Virus record (IMG/VR): IMGVR_UViG_3300006947_000094
Coordinates: 1 to 22,265 of that record
Origin: a virus
Direction: 5' to 3' (one strand)
DNA length: 22,265 bases
Shown here piece by piece: positions 21,735 to 22,265 of this stretch. A model generated the notes under the pieces. It was not told the DNA's origin. It searched no databases and was given only the letters and a program-made list of their open reading frames with translations. The translations under genes and the position numbers were made by a program. Every line of letters begins with the position of its first letter. The stretch's first letter is position 1.

Positions 21735-21908
21735 ATGGACGTTAGAGATGCAACACCAGAAGAAGTAGATGAATGGATGAAGTCTGACTTCTTTATGAAG
21801 GGAGACTTCAGTGCAATGCAACTGTTTGTAGTGGTTCCAGCAATTATACAACTTACAGTGTTTGGGTTAATGCTTATATCCTTTGCATTAACTGATGTAC
21901 TCTATTGA
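21735..21908 (+). CDS. small membrane protein, 57 aa
   Basis: ATG 21735 with GGAG at 21723-21726; stop TGA 21906-21908. The product starts MDVRDATPEEVDEWMKSDFF; residues 1-27 are acidic and soluble-looking. Residues ~28-55 are strongly hydrophobic (LFVVVPAIIQLTVFGLMLIS), giving one membrane helix with the N-terminus probably inside. It is short and easily missed by gene callers, but has a good binding site and overlaps the next small membrane gene, so a pair acting together is plausible. A lysis-related or membrane-adaptor role is possible; no family recognised. Confidence 0.6.
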   Translation: MDVRDATPEEVDEWMKSDFFMKGDFSAMQLFVVVPAIIQLTVFGLMLISFALTDVLY

Positions 21909-22084
21909 TAGCTCTTTTGATAGCAGACGCAATTAAAGCAGTAATAGGCATAGGTAAAAAGTCCGAAGGTAAGTTTGAAATAAAGCCACTTGCTATAGTT
22001 TGGTTTGCAATATTAGTTGCATTTTTCTTCTTAGGTACTATTAGTGGACTACTTCTATTAACTAGCCTAATTATAAACGGATAA
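21905..22084 (+). CDS. small membrane protein, 59 aa, TTG start
   Basis: The open frame runs from TTG 21905, overlapping the upstream TGA (21906-21908), to TAA 22082-22084; the previous in-frame stop is at 21893, so no ATG start is available. A TTG at 21917 is an alternative. It begins with a short hydrophobic stretch (IALLIADAIKAVIGIG), then a charged loop (KKSEGKFEIK), then a long membrane helix (IVWFAILVAFFFLGTISG). The clean open frame, hydrophobic pattern and start-stop overlap support a real gene translated by coupling. Its end overlaps the late promoter of the PAAR gene. Confidence 0.5.
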   Translation: MIALLIADAIKAVIGIGKKSEGKFEIKPLAIVWFAILVAFFFLGTISGLLLLTSLIING

Positions 22085-22087
22085 ATA
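22080..22087 (+). promoter_or_regulatory. T4-type late promoter, leaderless arrangement (GATAAATA)
   Basis: GATAAATA is followed by ATACT and ATG 22093: the fourth case of exactly 5 nt between motif and start codon. No Shine-Dalgarno sequence fits between them. Confidence 0.55.
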
Positions 22088-22092
22088 ATACT

Positions 22093-22265
22093 ATGGCAGA
22101 CATAGCAAGAGTAAAAACAGATACAGCAAAAGGTATAATACTAGGACCCGGCGCAAGCACAGTATTTGCTGATGGTAAAAAAGTTTCGTTAATAGGAGAT
22201 AAGGTTGCTGCACACGGTAAATCACCTCATACTGCTCCTACATTAGTTTCAGCTGGTGCTAGTAC
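22093..22265 (+). CDS. PAAR-motif spike-tip protein, 3' truncated
   Basis: The frame is open to the end of the window. It starts MADIARVKTDTAKGIILGPG, continues with a FADGKKVSLIGDKVAAHGKS segment, then PHTAPTLVSAGAST. The order of a short Gly-rich turn, GDxVxxHG, a downstream PH and a G-A/S-S/T turn matches PAAR proteins. These cap the membrane-piercing spike of contractile tails (T4 gp5.4) and sharpen it with a metal held by His/Cys; H at AAHG and H at SPH are the visible candidates. Late promoter directly before the ATG. The rest, including any C-terminal extension, is outside the window. Confidence 0.85.
   Translation, partial: MADIARVKTDTAKGIILGPGASTVFADGKKVSLIGDKVAAHGKSPHTAPTLVSAGAS

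Overview
The window looks like the late/structural region of a T4-like (myovirus) phage of marine bacteria, of the pelagiphage or cyanophage type. The grounds are: AT-rich DNA; every gene on the + strand with 1-4 nt overlaps; repeated T4-type late promoters (NNTAAATA, mostly GATAAATA); a PAAR spike-tip protein; an Mtd_N-type tail protein; class Ia ribonucleotide reductase (nrdA-nrdB); and many small proteins of the kind shared by marine T4-like phages. The exact phage cannot be named from sequence alone. No tRNA, rRNA, CRISPR, transposon or integrase was seen, and no stretch over 300 bp lacks a gene.

Layout. 1-3090: a coupled block of an unknown protein (5' truncated), a ligase/nucleotidyltransferase-like protein, an unknown protein with a glycine-zipper tail, and a small protein with a head-targeting-like N-terminus. 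3100-4244: three tandem cassettes, each with a late promoter, a 5' stem-loop and a small MAQ-starting protein; the second and third cassettes, and the next gene, are each preceded by a hairpin terminator. 4285-10129: an unknown protein, an XhlA-like membrane protein, a very basic protein, and a 1623-aa protein joining an amidoligase-like domain to a PD-(D/E)XK-like nuclease motif. 10137-14113: a zinc-knuckle protein, an SGNH hydrolase, two small unknowns, a 432-aa prohead-type protein and two small late proteins. 14160-14890: a PD-(D/E)XK exonuclease under a textbook sigma70 promoter. 14903-17897: an 836-aa tail/fibre protein and a conserved small protein. 17894-21715: nrdA-nrdB under a second textbook sigma70 promoter plus a late motif, then a small conserved protein. 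21735-22265: two tiny overlapping membrane-protein genes and the start of a PAAR protein.

Regulation stands out. If the late start site lies where it does in T4 (six nt after the last A of the 8-mer), the eleven late promoters fall into clear leader types. Four put the start of transcription exactly on the A of an ATG (leaderless). Four start at or within a few nt of a stem-loop. Two start inside the 5' arm of a hairpin that encloses the ribosome binding site, so only read-through RNA would carry that hairpin. One has an ordinary leader.

Several proteins begin with a peptide like the T4 capsid targeting sequence (acidic, hydrophobic, I/L-x-E). This suggests that a set of enzymes and nucleic-acid-binding proteins is packaged in the head, and perhaps injected with the DNA. 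Functions are assigned from motifs and remembered families; no search was run.
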